Shown here: one piece after another, positions 25,172 to 33,646 of the stretch
Layout of the letters: every line of letters starts with the position of its first letter
Position numbering within the stretch: the stretch's first letter is position 1
NCBI GenBank assembly: GCA_020832375.1
Contig: JAFIEW010000022.1
Span: 1-42,867, forward strand
Source: Cyclobacteriaceae bacterium
GTDB taxonomy: Bacteria; Bacteroidota; Bacteroidia; Cytophagales; Cyclobacteriaceae
Direction: 5' to 3'
DNA length: 42,867 bases
The notes under the pieces: model-generated
What the model was told of the DNA's origin: nothing
Seen by the model: only the letters and a program-made list of their open reading frames with translations
Database searches by the model: none
Made by a program: the position numbers and the translations under genes

Positions 25172-26044
25172 ATGCGATTGATAACTCTTCTTGCTATCCT
25201 TTTATTTTTAAGCAGCTCCACTGTTAATGCCTCCAACCAACTGTTTTGGCAGATCACTGGCAAAGGAGTAAATGCCAAGGTTTATTTATACGCCACACAT
25301 CCTTTAGTTGGTTATAGAGAGATGCTGGATGATAAGATGGCAATGCAAATCTTTAACCAATCTGATTTATTTATAGGAGAGCATGACCAAAGTACCTTAG
25401 CAATGCAAGCTATTGCCCCTAAACTTATGATGCAGCAAAATGCTTTATCTAATTTTTTAAATACAGCTAATTACAATTTGACAGATCATCTTCTTAAAAA
25501 GTATACAGGATTAGGGATTGTTTTTTATAAAAACCTCTACCCAAGAGTAGTTCATGAAATCTTAAGAGCAGCATTTTGGAATGAACTTACCGGCACCAAT
25601 CTTCCAATGCTCACCGAGTCAATGGATATCCATCTACAAAATGAGGCTCGAAAAATGCAGAAAGAAATTCAATATATTTATGGTATTGACGACTACATCA
25701 CCACTTTTACTAATAAGCCCTCCTCAGATATACAAGGGGCTCATCTTAACCGCTTCATTGAAGATGTCGAATACAAGAAAACCTTAATTTTGAGAGAGTA
25801 TGATTGCTGGGAAGATAAGGATGAAGAGTGTCTTACTGAAATGTATTTTGAATCTATGATGATTGAAGAAGATCTTTATCAAATACTAATACCTGAAATC
25901 TCAGATTATATCCACCAAAAAATCAAAACCGTTTTTGGTGACAAAAAGGTCATATTTATCGCCTTACCTGTTCATTATATGGGTGGGGATGAGGGTCTAA
26001 TCAAAGCATTGAGACAAAGGGGATACACAGTAGAAAAGAACTAG
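25172..26044 (+). CDS. TraB/GumN-like secreted protein
   Basis: A member or relative of the TraB/GumN/TIKI superfamily, some members of which are metalloproteases; the role in bacteria is largely unknown. The start MRLITLLAILLFLSSSTVNA gives a signal peptide, whereas the upstream ATG at 25145 would place nine polar residues before it. The domain opens with LFWQITGKGVNAKVYLYATH, like the usual W-x-I-x-G-x-G ... GTxH start, and ends with VIFIALPVHYMGGDEGLIKA and LRQRGYTVE. Both conserved His regions are present, but the usual GxxH motifs are altered (ATHP, PVHY). It is monocistronic, with no related neighbour. Confidence 0.75.
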   Translation: MRLITLLAILLFLSSSTVNASNQLFWQITGKGVNAKVYLYATHPLVGYREMLDDKMAMQIFNQSDLFIGEHDQSTLAMQAIAPKLMMQQNALSNFLNTANYNLTDHLLKKYTGLGIVFYKNLYPRVVHEILRAAFWNELTGTNLPMLTESMDIHLQNEARKMQKEIQYIYGIDDYITTFTNKPSSDIQGAHLNRFIEDVEYKKTLILREYDCWEDKDEECLTEMYFESMMIEEDLYQILIPEISDYIHQKIKTVFGDKKVIFIALPVHYMGGDEGLIKALRQRGYTVEKN

Positions 26045-26107
26045 AGCACGTGATAATACTTATTGACTTTATGGATTTAAATTAGGGATACTACTTGGTT
26101 GCTAGAT

Positions 26108-26414
26108 TAGGGTTTGCTTAAAAAGTCCAAAGTCCTGCAGATTCGAGGCGGCACAAGCTTCACTTGTCTTATTTGATGGAAAAAATGATATATTTCAAAA
26201 AGCTTATTTTAAGCTTTTAATCTTTTTTCAAATAAATACCACTTACGATTTACGAAACACTATAATGCTTGGGGCTAAGCTACAAAATGTCGATCTAAGA
26301 CATTTTCGTGCAAGTATTTCCACTATTTTTGATTAAAACCCGTTTACTCAAATAAATAAAGTATTGACTTTATGATTTATCTATCAACAATTTAGCAGTT
26401 TTAAGCATGCCCTA
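26108..26414 (+). repeat. Dispersed element, family 2, copy 2 (MITE-like)
   Basis: A 307-bp partner of 12946-13260 in the same orientation. The left end TAGGGTTTGCTTAAAAA and the reverse complement of the right end TAGGGCATGCTTAAAAC match at 14 of 17 positions. TA bounds both sides. A few small deletions relative to copy 1 explain the length difference. It sits between convergent genes (TraB-like and NfeD). Confidence 0.78.
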
Positions 26415-26477
26415 TATTAGAAAAAAACTTAAAAAGGTCTACCTTTAATTGAATCAAACAAAAAGGATTTGACAGAT

Positions 26478-26524
26478 AGGAATGACAACGATCTACTCAA
26501 AAACGTAATACTGTTGTCATTCCT
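26478..26524. repeat. Perfect 12-bp inverted repeat AGGAATGACAAC with 23-bp spacer
   Basis: AGGAATGACAAC at 26478-26489 and GTTGTCATTCCT at 26513-26524. It lies 19 bp beyond the NfeD stop. It could act as a hairpin at the end of that transcript. The same core occurs at about 5795, 5948 and 35079. Confidence 0.6.
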
Positions 26525-26543
26525 CGCCAAAAAAAAACAATTA

Positions 26544-27893
26544 TTAGCCCAACTCCTTCACCCGAAGTGTGCTTGAAAAATCGTCTACAACAACAATGTC
26601 CGTACCTGCATCCACAAAATTACCTATCGATCGAGCATCATATACCTCACCGTCGATAATCACTTTTCCGCCAGGTCGTAAAACCGTATAGGCCTTTCCA
26701 ATTTTACCTACCATTGACTGTGTGGTTTCTTTGTTTACGTAACCTAAGTCTCTAGACTGCACAGTCTGAAGTGCTATTCTGCTCGTCACTAAACGCTGCG
26801 AAAGTCGATCACCACCAAAAATAAAACCAATCATAAGCAATAACAGCGCAATAAGAGGTGGCACCAAAGCTTCTACCCAATCCTCTGATGCTACAAAAGT
26901 GAAGTCAAAGAAATCATTGTTAACAGTAACTACCGTAAGGCTAAAAATCATTAAAATTAAGCCAGTAATACCTGCAACACCAAAACCTGGAAAAACAAAA
27001 ATCTCAACGGCGAGTAATATCACCCCAACAAAAAAGATCAAAATTTCCCAATTTTCAGCCAATCCAGTAAGATAAAACGGAATAAAATATAAGGTAGCCG
27101 CAATGATAGCCGCCGCAATAGGAAAACCTACTCCTGGGGTTTGCAACTCGAAATAAATACCGCCGAGTATAATCAATACCAAGATGCCACTAACCAAAGG
27201 GTTTATAAAGAAGGAAATAACCTTTTCTGTACCACTCACCTCATGCCTTATCAAGGTATAATTTTCGTAACCCGAATACTTTAATACTTCATCAATAAAC
27301 CTAAATTCTTTTTGAGCAAAACCATGTTTGATGGCTTCACTGGTGCTAAATGTAAGCACTCTCCCCTTTTCAGTAATGCCTTCTATCTCGATATTCTCAT
27401 CTACCATTGCTTCCGCGATTTGAGGGTTTCGACCTTTAGCCTCGGCCGTACTTCGCATAATTCCTCTCATATATGACTGATACTTGTCAGGGGCCGCTTG
27501 GCCATCGCCTGTCACTACAGTAGCAGCACCAATACTACCACCGGGCGCCATGAATATACTATCACAGGCCAGAGAAATTAAAGCTCCTGCAGAGGCAGCA
27601 TCTTTGTTGATAAAGACAATAGAAGGAATATTCAAGTCAAGAATAGCAGTACGTATTTCATCTGCATCGGGCAACGCACCACCGTAGGTATCCATCTCTA
27701 TTAAAATCACATCTGCTTTTTCCTCCTTAGCTTTCTCTAGTCCAAGTCTAACGTAGCGGTTGCTACGCGGATCTATTTCCGATTTGATTTCTAACAAAAA
27801 CACTTTTACTGGTTCCTCTTCAGACTGAGCCTGAATGGCAAAGGATGAGAAAAACATAGAGAAAAATAAGAATATAAAACTTTTAAGCTTCAT
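26544..27893 (-). CDS. NfeD-family membrane serine protease (ClpP-like N-terminus)
   Basis: A full-length NfeD protein (nodulation efficiency D type): an exported ClpP/crotonase-like protease followed by membrane helices and an OB-fold tail, linked in the family to stomatin/prohibitin-type quality control. Residues 1-22 are a signal peptide. The protease part has DVILIEMDTYGGALPDADEI, and the KDAASAGALISLACD motif with Ser101 as nucleophile and Lys137 (PDKYQSYMR) as the expected base. Four to five hydrophobic helices occupy about 235-360. The OB-like tail ends with GGKVIIDGEVYDARSIGNFV. A separate SPFH gene is at 32566, not adjacent. It is divergent from the DUF4905 gene over only 51 bp. Confidence 0.9.
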   Translation of the reverse strand: MKLKSFIFLFFSMFFSSFAIQAQSEEEPVKVFLLEIKSEIDPRSNRYVRLGLEKAKEEKADVILIEMDTYGGALPDADEIRTAILDLNIPSIVFINKDAASAGALISLACDSIFMAPGGSIGAATVVTGDGQAAPDKYQSYMRGIMRSTAEAKGRNPQIAEAMVDENIEIEGITEKGRVLTFSTSEAIKHGFAQKEFRFIDEVLKYSGYENYTLIRHEVSGTEKVISFFINPLVSGILVLIILGGIYFELQTPGVGFPIAAAIIAATLYFIPFYLTGLAENWEILIFFVGVILLAVEIFVFPGFGVAGITGLILMIFSLTVVTVNNDFFDFTFVASEDWVEALVPPLIALLLLMIGFIFGGDRLSQRLVTSRIALQTVQSRDLGYVNKETTQSMVGKIGKAYTVLRPGGKVIIDGEVYDARSIGNFVDAGTDIVVVDDFSSTLRVKELG

Positions 27894-27925
27894 CTTTACG
27901 TTGTATTATCGATTGTAACATTTAT

Positions 27926-27933
27926 CAAATATA
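27926..27933 (-). promoter_or_regulatory. Candidate -7 box for the NfeD gene
   Basis: On the minus strand TATATTTG matches TAnnTTTG and lies 32 bp before the ATG. The nearest suitable TTG is 23 bp further upstream, a slightly long spacing. The TTG would lie inside the divergent coding region. Confidence 0.4.
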
Positions 27934-27944
27934 CACTATAATCA

Positions 27945-28724
27945 GTGCAAAAACCCCAACTCACAGATATAAAAGGCAAAATTTGGAAGATTCTCCCCAA
28001 CCATGATGCAAGCTTACTATTGATAGAAAGCAGGGATGCAAGCAAGCGTACTTGTTATTTTTCTATCTACGATTGTCTCTCTCACCAAATAGTTAATTCA
28101 AATATAGTTCTTAAAGATAAATGGTGGATTACAATCAAAGGGATTGGTAACAAAACATGGATTGCACAAGCCTACCAAGGAAATGAAAATCCGCTCTCGA
28201 AAGGAGTATATCTTCTCAACCTGGAAGGAAAGACTTTAGAATACCTGCCCGCATATGGTTACTATGCGAACGATCAGGATAAATTCTATCTCCAGAATAC
28301 ATCCGAGGATCAGCAAACTTTTTTTAGTTGGGATGAGGGGCTAATGGCGTCAATTTCTGAAATACCTCAACTTACTGTACCCTCTTGGAACGATGGTTGG
28401 ATATTACCTACCAGTTACACGAAAGAGAGTAGTCATTTCTCATCCTGTCAAGAATTTATCCATTGGATTGACGCCTCCGATGCTATTGCAAAAATTGATT
28501 ATTTAGAATTCAAAAATCACCTTATCTTACAATATTATCGTAAAGCGATCAAAGGCATAGAAGAAAGGCTTATTATTTTTAATCCACAATCTGAAAAATT
28601 GGTTTACAGCAAGTCAATCCAAAATTTAGATGGCAAAATCAGTGAGTTTTCTTTCTTTGTATGCAGAGATCGTTTATTTTTGTTTGATGATGAAAGAAAA
28701 TTAAGTTCTCTTTCAATATTTTAG
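27945..28724 (+). CDS. DUF4905-family protein
   Basis: A protein of unknown function, of a family I know mainly from Cytophagales. The 259 residues have no signal peptide or membrane helix, so it is probably cytoplasmic. Conserved-looking parts are GKIWKILPNHDASLLLIESR near the start, DKWWITIKGIGNKTWIAQAY, GVYLLNLEGKTLEYLPAYGY and repeated short strands. These together suggest a beta-propeller-like or beta-rich fold. The start codon is GTG; there is no in-frame ATG near the N-terminus. It lies 54 bp before the LysM gene on the same strand, with which it may be co-transcribed. Confidence 0.75.
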   Translation: MQKPQLTDIKGKIWKILPNHDASLLLIESRDASKRTCYFSIYDCLSHQIVNSNIVLKDKWWITIKGIGNKTWIAQAYQGNENPLSKGVYLLNLEGKTLEYLPAYGYYANDQDKFYLQNTSEDQQTFFSWDEGLMASISEIPQLTVPSWNDGWILPTSYTKESSHFSSCQEFIHWIDASDAIAKIDYLEFKNHLILQYYRKAIKGIEERLIIFNPQSEKLVYSKSIQNLDGKISEFSFFVCRDRLFLFDDERKLSSLSIF

Positions 28725-28778
28725 CATCATTGTTGTTTAATTAATATTTAATGCCCTTTACGACAAATAACCGTTTTT

Positions 28779-29825
28779 ATGAATAGATTCTTCTTTTTAC
28801 TGATCACTACCCTACTCTACTTCATTTCTCATCATGCTATCGCGATAAAACCTATGGAGCATGCACCTGAGGATAGTATCGGTACCGAGAGAGTAGGTGG
28901 TAAGCTATTCATTATTCACAAGGTAGAGCCTAAAGAAACCCTTTATGCAATTTCAAGAAAGTACGGTGTTAGTCCTGAAGACCTTATAAACGCCAATCCA
29001 GGCGTTGAAGAAGGTATTAAAATTGATCAAATTATCAAAGTACCTGCCACAGAGCCAAGCTCTAGAAAAGCGCAAAAAAAAGATAAACATACTGTAAAAT
29101 CAGGTGAAAATCTCTTTGCCATCAGTAAACAATACGGAGTTACCATCCCTGATATTAAAAGATGGAATAAACTCACCAGTGATGACCTGCGCATTGGGCA
29201 AGAATTGATTGTAGCCGACCCTAGTGCGGTATCAGCAAGTGCTAGCACCACTGTAAAGATAGATTCATCACCCTCCAATCTCGGTGACGGTGGTCTAGAA
29301 CACACAGTAATGGCATCAGAAACTCTTTTCAGCATATCCAGAAAGTATGATGTTCACTTTAATGACATCAAAAAGTGGAATAATCTTAGCTCCGATGAAA
29401 TCGCAATTGGACAAAAACTAAAGATCTTTACTGTTGGCAAGCGCAGCGGGAAAACAGCAGAGGAGTTTAAAGATAAAGCTGTTGCTGAGAAAAAAGCACC
29501 CTCCACTTCCAAAACAGTCGGTCAAACCCTCAGTACAGATTATGATACGGGCTTTGAAAAAATCAACGAGTCGGGCCTTGCACAGGTAATTGCTAAAAGC
29601 GGAGACTCCAAAAAATACTTAGGCTTGCACCGTACAGCACCCATTGGAACCATCATGCAGGTAAGTAACGAAAGCAATGATAGAAGTGTTTTTGTACGCA
29701 TCATTGGCAACATACCTGAAGCAGGTGACAATGAGAGGGTCGTCATAAAGATTTCTCAAACAGCCTACGATCGTTTGGGTGCATTTGACGAAAGATTCCC
29801 TGTAAAACTATCTTATTGGCCTTAG
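28779..29825 (+). CDS. Triple-LysM protein with RlpA-like C-terminal domain
   Basis: An exported protein expected to bind peptidoglycan. The 348 residues start with a signal peptide (MNRFFFLLITTLLYFISHHA). Three LysM modules follow at about 47-90 (HKVEPKETLYAISRKYGVSP), 103-147 (HTVKSGENLFAISKQYGV) and 175-219 (HTVMASETLFSISRKYDV). A low-complexity linker leads to a C-terminal domain (ESGLAQVIAKSGDSKKYLGL, then HRTAPIGTIMQV and VRIIGNIPEAGD). That domain resembles the double-psi beta-barrel of RlpA, so it could be a wall-binding or wall-cleaving factor. It precedes the TIGR02757 gene by 24 bp. Confidence 0.9.
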   Translation: MNRFFFLLITTLLYFISHHAIAIKPMEHAPEDSIGTERVGGKLFIIHKVEPKETLYAISRKYGVSPEDLINANPGVEEGIKIDQIIKVPATEPSSRKAQKKDKHTVKSGENLFAISKQYGVTIPDIKRWNKLTSDDLRIGQELIVADPSAVSASASTTVKIDSSPSNLGDGGLEHTVMASETLFSISRKYDVHFNDIKKWNNLSSDEIAIGQKLKIFTVGKRSGKTAEEFKDKAVAEKKAPSTSKTVGQTLSTDYDTGFEKINESGLAQVIAKSGDSKKYLGLHRTAPIGTIMQVSNESNDRSVFVRIIGNIPEAGDNERVVIKISQTAYDRLGAFDERFPVKLSYWP

Positions 29826-29849
29826 TATACACCTACTCCTCCTTTTAAA

Positions 29850-30617
29850 ATGAACATTAAGCAAGTAGGTGCAATATTAGACAAGCAATATAAAAAATTT
29901 AATAATCCTGCCTTTATCACAAACGACCCTATCCTTATTCCTCATCGGTTTTCAGAAAAGAGAAATATTGAAATAGCGGGATTTTTCGCAGCTATACTTG
30001 CTTGGGGTCAACGAAAAACCATTATTAATAAGTCCATAGAGCTTATGAATCTAATGGACAATGAACCTTATGAATTCATACTCCACCATAATGAAAGTGA
30101 TCTTAAAAGGATGATGCATTTTAAGCATCGTACTTTTACTGCCACTGATTTGCTATACTTTATTGACTTTCTTCAGCGACACTATCGCCAACATGCATCC
30201 CTTGAGGCGGCTTTTGTTAAGGGCCAGAATATGAAAGAGCGGCTCACTAATTTCAACCGTTGCTTCTTTGATGTAGAATATGCACCACATAGAACACAGA
30301 AGCACATTGCCACTCCTAAAAAAAAATCGGCCTGTAAGCGTTTGAATATGTTTTTACGCTGGATGGTAAGAGACTCTAAAGATGGGGTCGACTTTGGTAT
30401 CTGGAAAGATATTAAACCATCAGAATTAATGTGCCCTTGCGACGTACATGTCGGAAGAATTGCTAGGAATCTAGGACTTCTACATAGAAAACTTAATGAT
30501 TGGGAAGCTGTAGAAGAACTAACAGAGAATCTTCGCAGATTAGATCCATACGACCCCGTAAAATACGATTTGGCTTTATTTAGTATAGGGGTAGAAGGAG
30601 AATCTACCTTTGGGTGA
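29850..30617 (+). CDS. TIGR02757 family protein (DUF2400)
   Basis: A conserved Bacteroidota protein of unknown biochemical role. The 255 residues contain the family pattern: NDPILIPHRFSEKRNIEIAG near the start, FFAAILAWGQRKTIINKSI, then FNRCFFDVEYAPHRTQKHIA, LNMFLRWMVRDSKDGVDFGI-W and MCPCDVHVGRIARNLGLL. It closes with LRRLDPYDPVKYDLALF, reminiscent of the ends of HhH-GPD DNA-glycosylase-like folds. No signal peptide is present. It follows the LysM gene by 24 bp, so co-transcription is likely. A decayed family 1 repeat lies 127 bp downstream. Confidence 0.92.
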   Translation: MNIKQVGAILDKQYKKFNNPAFITNDPILIPHRFSEKRNIEIAGFFAAILAWGQRKTIINKSIELMNLMDNEPYEFILHHNESDLKRMMHFKHRTFTATDLLYFIDFLQRHYRQHASLEAAFVKGQNMKERLTNFNRCFFDVEYAPHRTQKHIATPKKKSACKRLNMFLRWMVRDSKDGVDFGIWKDIKPSELMCPCDVHVGRIARNLGLLHRKLNDWEAVEELTENLRRLDPYDPVKYDLALFSIGVEGESTFG

Positions 30618-30744
30618 GTTGTCAACTTAGGACGCTTTCAAAGATACCTAAAACACACATAGTCAAGCTATAACACCCATCTTTTTAATTTAACAGGTGC
30701 ATAGGATCAAAGCAAGTCTGGTTAAAATTCATCCATCAAAATTT

Positions 30745-30883
30745 CTCAATCCAAAGTGATGCCCTTTCAGGGCTTAGTTTCTCACAGTGCTTCACACTCT
30801 GTACTTTACTTTATAGCACCTTCAGCGATTTTAAAGAATAATACTTCCTTTGGATTTAAGGTGCAAACAAGCGGATAAGCATA
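30745..30883 (+). repeat. Dispersed multi-hairpin element, family 1, copy C (5' end lost)
   Basis: Matches the right two thirds of copy B: CCCTTTCAGGGCTT, CTCACAGTGCTTCACACT, GCACCTTCAGCGATTTTAAAG, GGTGCAAACAAGCGGATAAG and the terminus GCGGATAAGCATA. The left third is not recognisable. It lies in the 495-bp gap between the TIGR02757 gene and gltA. Confidence 0.75.
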
Positions 30884-31050
30884 TTACAGTAAATCGTCGT
30901 AGTTGGTATTTACATAAAAAAACATTACCGCTTAAAATTAGCTACTTAAAGCTTATGATGGTTCTATCTATAAAAAAAGCAAAGCTTGTGCCGCTATGCA
31001 ATCCCGACTCATTAGAAGAGCTTCTTCAGCAATCCCTAACTATCGATATT

Positions 31051-31094
31051 AAACATAAAAAAAGCGGATAATATTATCCGCTTTTTTTATGTTT
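31051..31094. terminator. 44-bp perfect palindrome, bidirectional terminator at the gltA 3' end
   Basis: The two 22-bp halves are exact reverse complements. The core is GCGGATAAT/ATTATCCGC, flanked by A7 and T7 and by AACAT/ATGTT. It lies 18 bp beyond the gltA stop and would terminate from both directions. Confidence 0.88.
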
Positions 31095-31112
31095 TTATCA
31101 ATTTAAAATGAT

Positions 31113-32399
31113 CTATCTTTTGTTCATTGGTACATAAGGACGCTCGTTTTCACCAGTATAAATCTGACGTGGCCTTCCGATAGGTTCATTATTTTCTCTC
31201 ATTTCTTTCCACTGAGCAATCCATCCTGGCAATCTACCCATGGCAAACATTACAGTAAACATCTCTGTAGGTATCCCCATGGCTCTGTAGATGATGCCTG
31301 AATAGAAATCGACATTAGGATACAGCTTTCTCTCAACGAAATAGTCATCATTAAGCGCAGCTTCCTCTAGACCTTTAGCTATATCCAATATTGGGTCATT
31401 TACACCTAGTTTAGCAAGCACATCGTCAGCCGCTTTTTTAATTATCTTTGCTCTAGGATCAAAGTTCTTATATACTCTATGACCAAATCCCATTAGTCGG
31501 AATGGATCATTCTTATCTTTAGCTTTATCTAAGAACTTCTTGGTATCTCCACCATCAGCTTTTATTTCTTCTAGCATTTCGATCACTGCTTGGTTAGCAC
31601 CACCATGAAGTGGTCCCCATAGGGCATTAATACCTGCAGAGATAGAAGCGTAAATACTTGCATGTGAAGAACCTACCACTCGAACTGTAGAAGTAGAGCA
31701 GTTCTGCTCATGATCTGCATGAAGAATCAACAATTGATCTAGTGCTTTGGCTACAACCGGATCAACCTCATATTGCTCGGCTGGTAAACCAAACATCATC
31801 TTCAAAAACCTAGAAGTATAATCCAAGCTATTATCAGGATAGTTGACAGGATGGCCGATCTTGTGCTTGTAAGACCACGCTGCTAAAGTAGGCAGCTTAG
31901 CGAGTAACCTAATGATACTCAAGTCAATCTCACTTTTAGATCGATTAGGATTTAAACTATTTGGATAAAATGCAGTCAAAGAACAAATCAATGATGACAG
32001 CACTCCCATAGGATGTGATATAGACGGGAAACCATCAAGGATATTTTTGATATCCTCATGTACCATGGTGTGAGTTGTTACCTCTTGCTGAAATTTATCA
32101 TATTGCTCTTGCGTAGGCAAAGCACCGTAAATCAACAAATAGGAGACCTCAAGAAAGTTGGAGTTTTCGGCTAGATCAGCAATGTCATAACCTCTGTAGC
32201 GTAATATTCCTTCTTCACCATTGAGAAAGGTGATCGAACTCTGTGTAGAACCCGTATTTTTGAAGCCCGGATCCATAGTGATAATACCACTTTGACCCCT
32301 CAACTTACTAATATCGATAGCTTTTTCATTTTCTGTGCCTTCTATGATAGGCAATTCGATGGTCTTCCCATCAACTTTAATCTCTGCTGTTTGTGACAT
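31113..32399 (-). CDS. gltA: Citrate synthase
   Basis: Condenses acetyl-CoA and oxaloacetate to citrate at the entry of the TCA cycle. The 428 residues correspond to the type II (Gram-negative, NADH-sensitive-length) enzyme. Catalytic motifs are WGPLHGGANQ (His265), GFGHRVYKNFDPRA (His307) and PNVDFYSG (Asp364); HADHEQNCSTSTVR (227-240) is the conserved helix before them. The C-terminus PRQIYTGENERPYVPMNKR is the family end. The start is an ATG with a long N-terminal beta domain (SGIITMDPGFKNTGST). It is a single gene closed by the 44-bp palindrome and preceded by the prohibitin gene's terminator. Confidence 0.97.
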   Translation of the reverse strand: MSQTAEIKVDGKTIELPIIEGTENEKAIDISKLRGQSGIITMDPGFKNTGSTQSSITFLNGEEGILRYRGYDIADLAENSNFLEVSYLLIYGALPTQEQYDKFQQEVTTHTMVHEDIKNILDGFPSISHPMGVLSSLICSLTAFYPNSLNPNRSKSEIDLSIIRLLAKLPTLAAWSYKHKIGHPVNYPDNSLDYTSRFLKMMFGLPAEQYEVDPVVAKALDQLLILHADHEQNCSTSTVRVVGSSHASIYASISAGINALWGPLHGGANQAVIEMLEEIKADGGDTKKFLDKAKDKNDPFRLMGFGHRVYKNFDPRAKIIKKAADDVLAKLGVNDPILDIAKGLEEAALNDDYFVERKLYPNVDFYSGIIYRAMGIPTEMFTVMFAMGRLPGWIAQWKEMRENNEPIGRPRQIYTGENERPYVPMNKR

Positions 32400-32520
32400 T
32401 TTGTTTATGTTTTTCAGTGTTCTTTCACCTTAAAATTACGATAGCGAATTTAAGCTTTTTTTTTGACTTTCGGAAGTAAAACAGGAGTTCAGTCCTATGA
32501 AACCACCTTGACATATAATA

Positions 32521-32553
32521 AAAAAGCAAACCGGATAAATTTTCCGATTTGCT
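32521..32553 (-). terminator. Terminator after the prohibitin-family gene
   Basis: On the minus strand AGCAAATCGGA pairs with TCCGGTTTGCT (one G-U pair) over a 7-base loop, followed by Ts. It lies 12 bp past the stop. Confidence 0.85.
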
Positions 32554-32565
32554 GTTATTATAGGA

Positions 32566-33378
32566 TTAGTTTCCTAATATCAGTGGCATTCCGTCATCAC
32601 CACCTACTACTACTACTTTTGCGTTTGGAGATTCAGCGAGTTTAAGAGTAGCCTCAATTCCTCTTAGCTTTAGCACCCTATCATTTAATCCTTCTGATAC
32701 AATCATCTGGAACTCACGAATACCCTCAGCTTCGATTTTCTTTCGTTGTGCCTCTTTTTGTTCTTTTTCTAAACGAAATTCATACTCCTGAGATTCTTGC
32801 TCCTGCTTTAACTTCTTCTCAATGGCAGTACGGATAGTAGCCGGTAGCTCAATACCTGAAATCAATAAGGCATCCATGGTAAGATACTTTTCATTGATGG
32901 TTTCAGCTACTGACTCGAAAACTTCAGTTTGTATCGTTTCCCTTTTTGAAGAATACAATTCCTCAGGATTGTACTTACCAATTATCTTTCTTAAACTCGA
33001 TCTTATCTCAGGAATAATCACTTTCTCAGCGTAATTTTGTCCAATTTCACGGTGCAAAATACCGATACGATCTATTTGCGGTTTAAATCGATAAGATACA
33101 TCCATCTTAATAGTAAGTCCGTTTCGAGAGAGGGCTTCCATCACCTGCTTATTTTCTTGGGTACGTACATCGTAAATGTACATGGTGTTCCAAGGGGCAA
33201 TAATATGAAAACCTTCAGTATAGTGACTGTCTGTTTGAGTACCGCCACCAAACTTTTTATAAAGCACGCCCGCTTGTCCTGACTGAATGGTAATGAAAAT
33301 ACTAGAAGACAAGTATAAAATCAATATTAGGGTAGCGACCCCTCCAATGATGTAAGGTAAAAACTTGGTATTATCCAT
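32566..33378 (-). CDS. Prohibitin-family (SPFH/Band 7) membrane protein
   Basis: A membrane scaffold of the SPFH superfamily, usually forming large rings in membrane microdomains. The 270 residues start with one hydrophobic anchor (about 9-29: YIIGGVATLILILYLSSSIF). The SPFH domain follows (QSGQAGVLYKKFGGGTQTDS, VSYRFKPQIDRIGILH, IIPEIRSSLRKIIGKYNPEE) and then a long charged coiled coil (EKKLKQEQESQEYEFRLEKE onward). The tail VVVGGDDGMPLILGN is typical of bacterial prohibitins. It lies between gcdH and gltA with terminators on both sides, so it is probably monocistronic. NfeD, often a partner of SPFH proteins, is encoded 5 kb away. Confidence 0.93.
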   Translation of the reverse strand: MDNTKFLPYIIGGVATLILILYLSSSIFITIQSGQAGVLYKKFGGGTQTDSHYTEGFHIIAPWNTMYIYDVRTQENKQVMEALSRNGLTIKMDVSYRFKPQIDRIGILHREIGQNYAEKVIIPEIRSSLRKIIGKYNPEELYSSKRETIQTEVFESVAETINEKYLTMDALLISGIELPATIRTAIEKKLKQEQESQEYEFRLEKEQKEAQRKKIEAEGIREFQMIVSEGLNDRVLKLRGIEATLKLAESPNAKVVVVGGDDGMPLILGN

Positions 33379-33616
33379 AGGTTGGTTAGTAAATATTAGA
33401 TATGATATTTGATAAACTCGTATAATAACGGACTTTTACATCCAAGGTTTATGCTTTTTTGACATAGAGATATTCATTTTTCGGAATCAAAACCTGGATT
33501 GTCTAGCTTTTTCCCAAGAAAATTAAATATTTACCAAAATAAGACTGAGGTAAAACCATTTAACCCATTGATATTCAGATGGAAAGGTGTATTTTACCCT
33601 TTAAAAGTGAAGCATT

Positions 33617-33643
33617 AAAAAAGGGCTATGATAGCCCTTTTTT
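33617..33643 (-). terminator. Terminator after the acyl-CoA dehydrogenase gene
   Basis: Two perfect 13-bp arms (A6-GGGCTAT and ATAGCCC-T6) around a single central base, usable in both directions. It starts 4 bp past the stop. Confidence 0.88.
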
Positions 33644-33646
33644 AAA

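Noticed and set aside
30850-31071. 73-codon plus-strand frame before gltA
   Set aside because: It starts in repeat copy C and ends in the palindromic terminator. The middle part (from an ATG at 30956) looks weakly protein-like but has no support.
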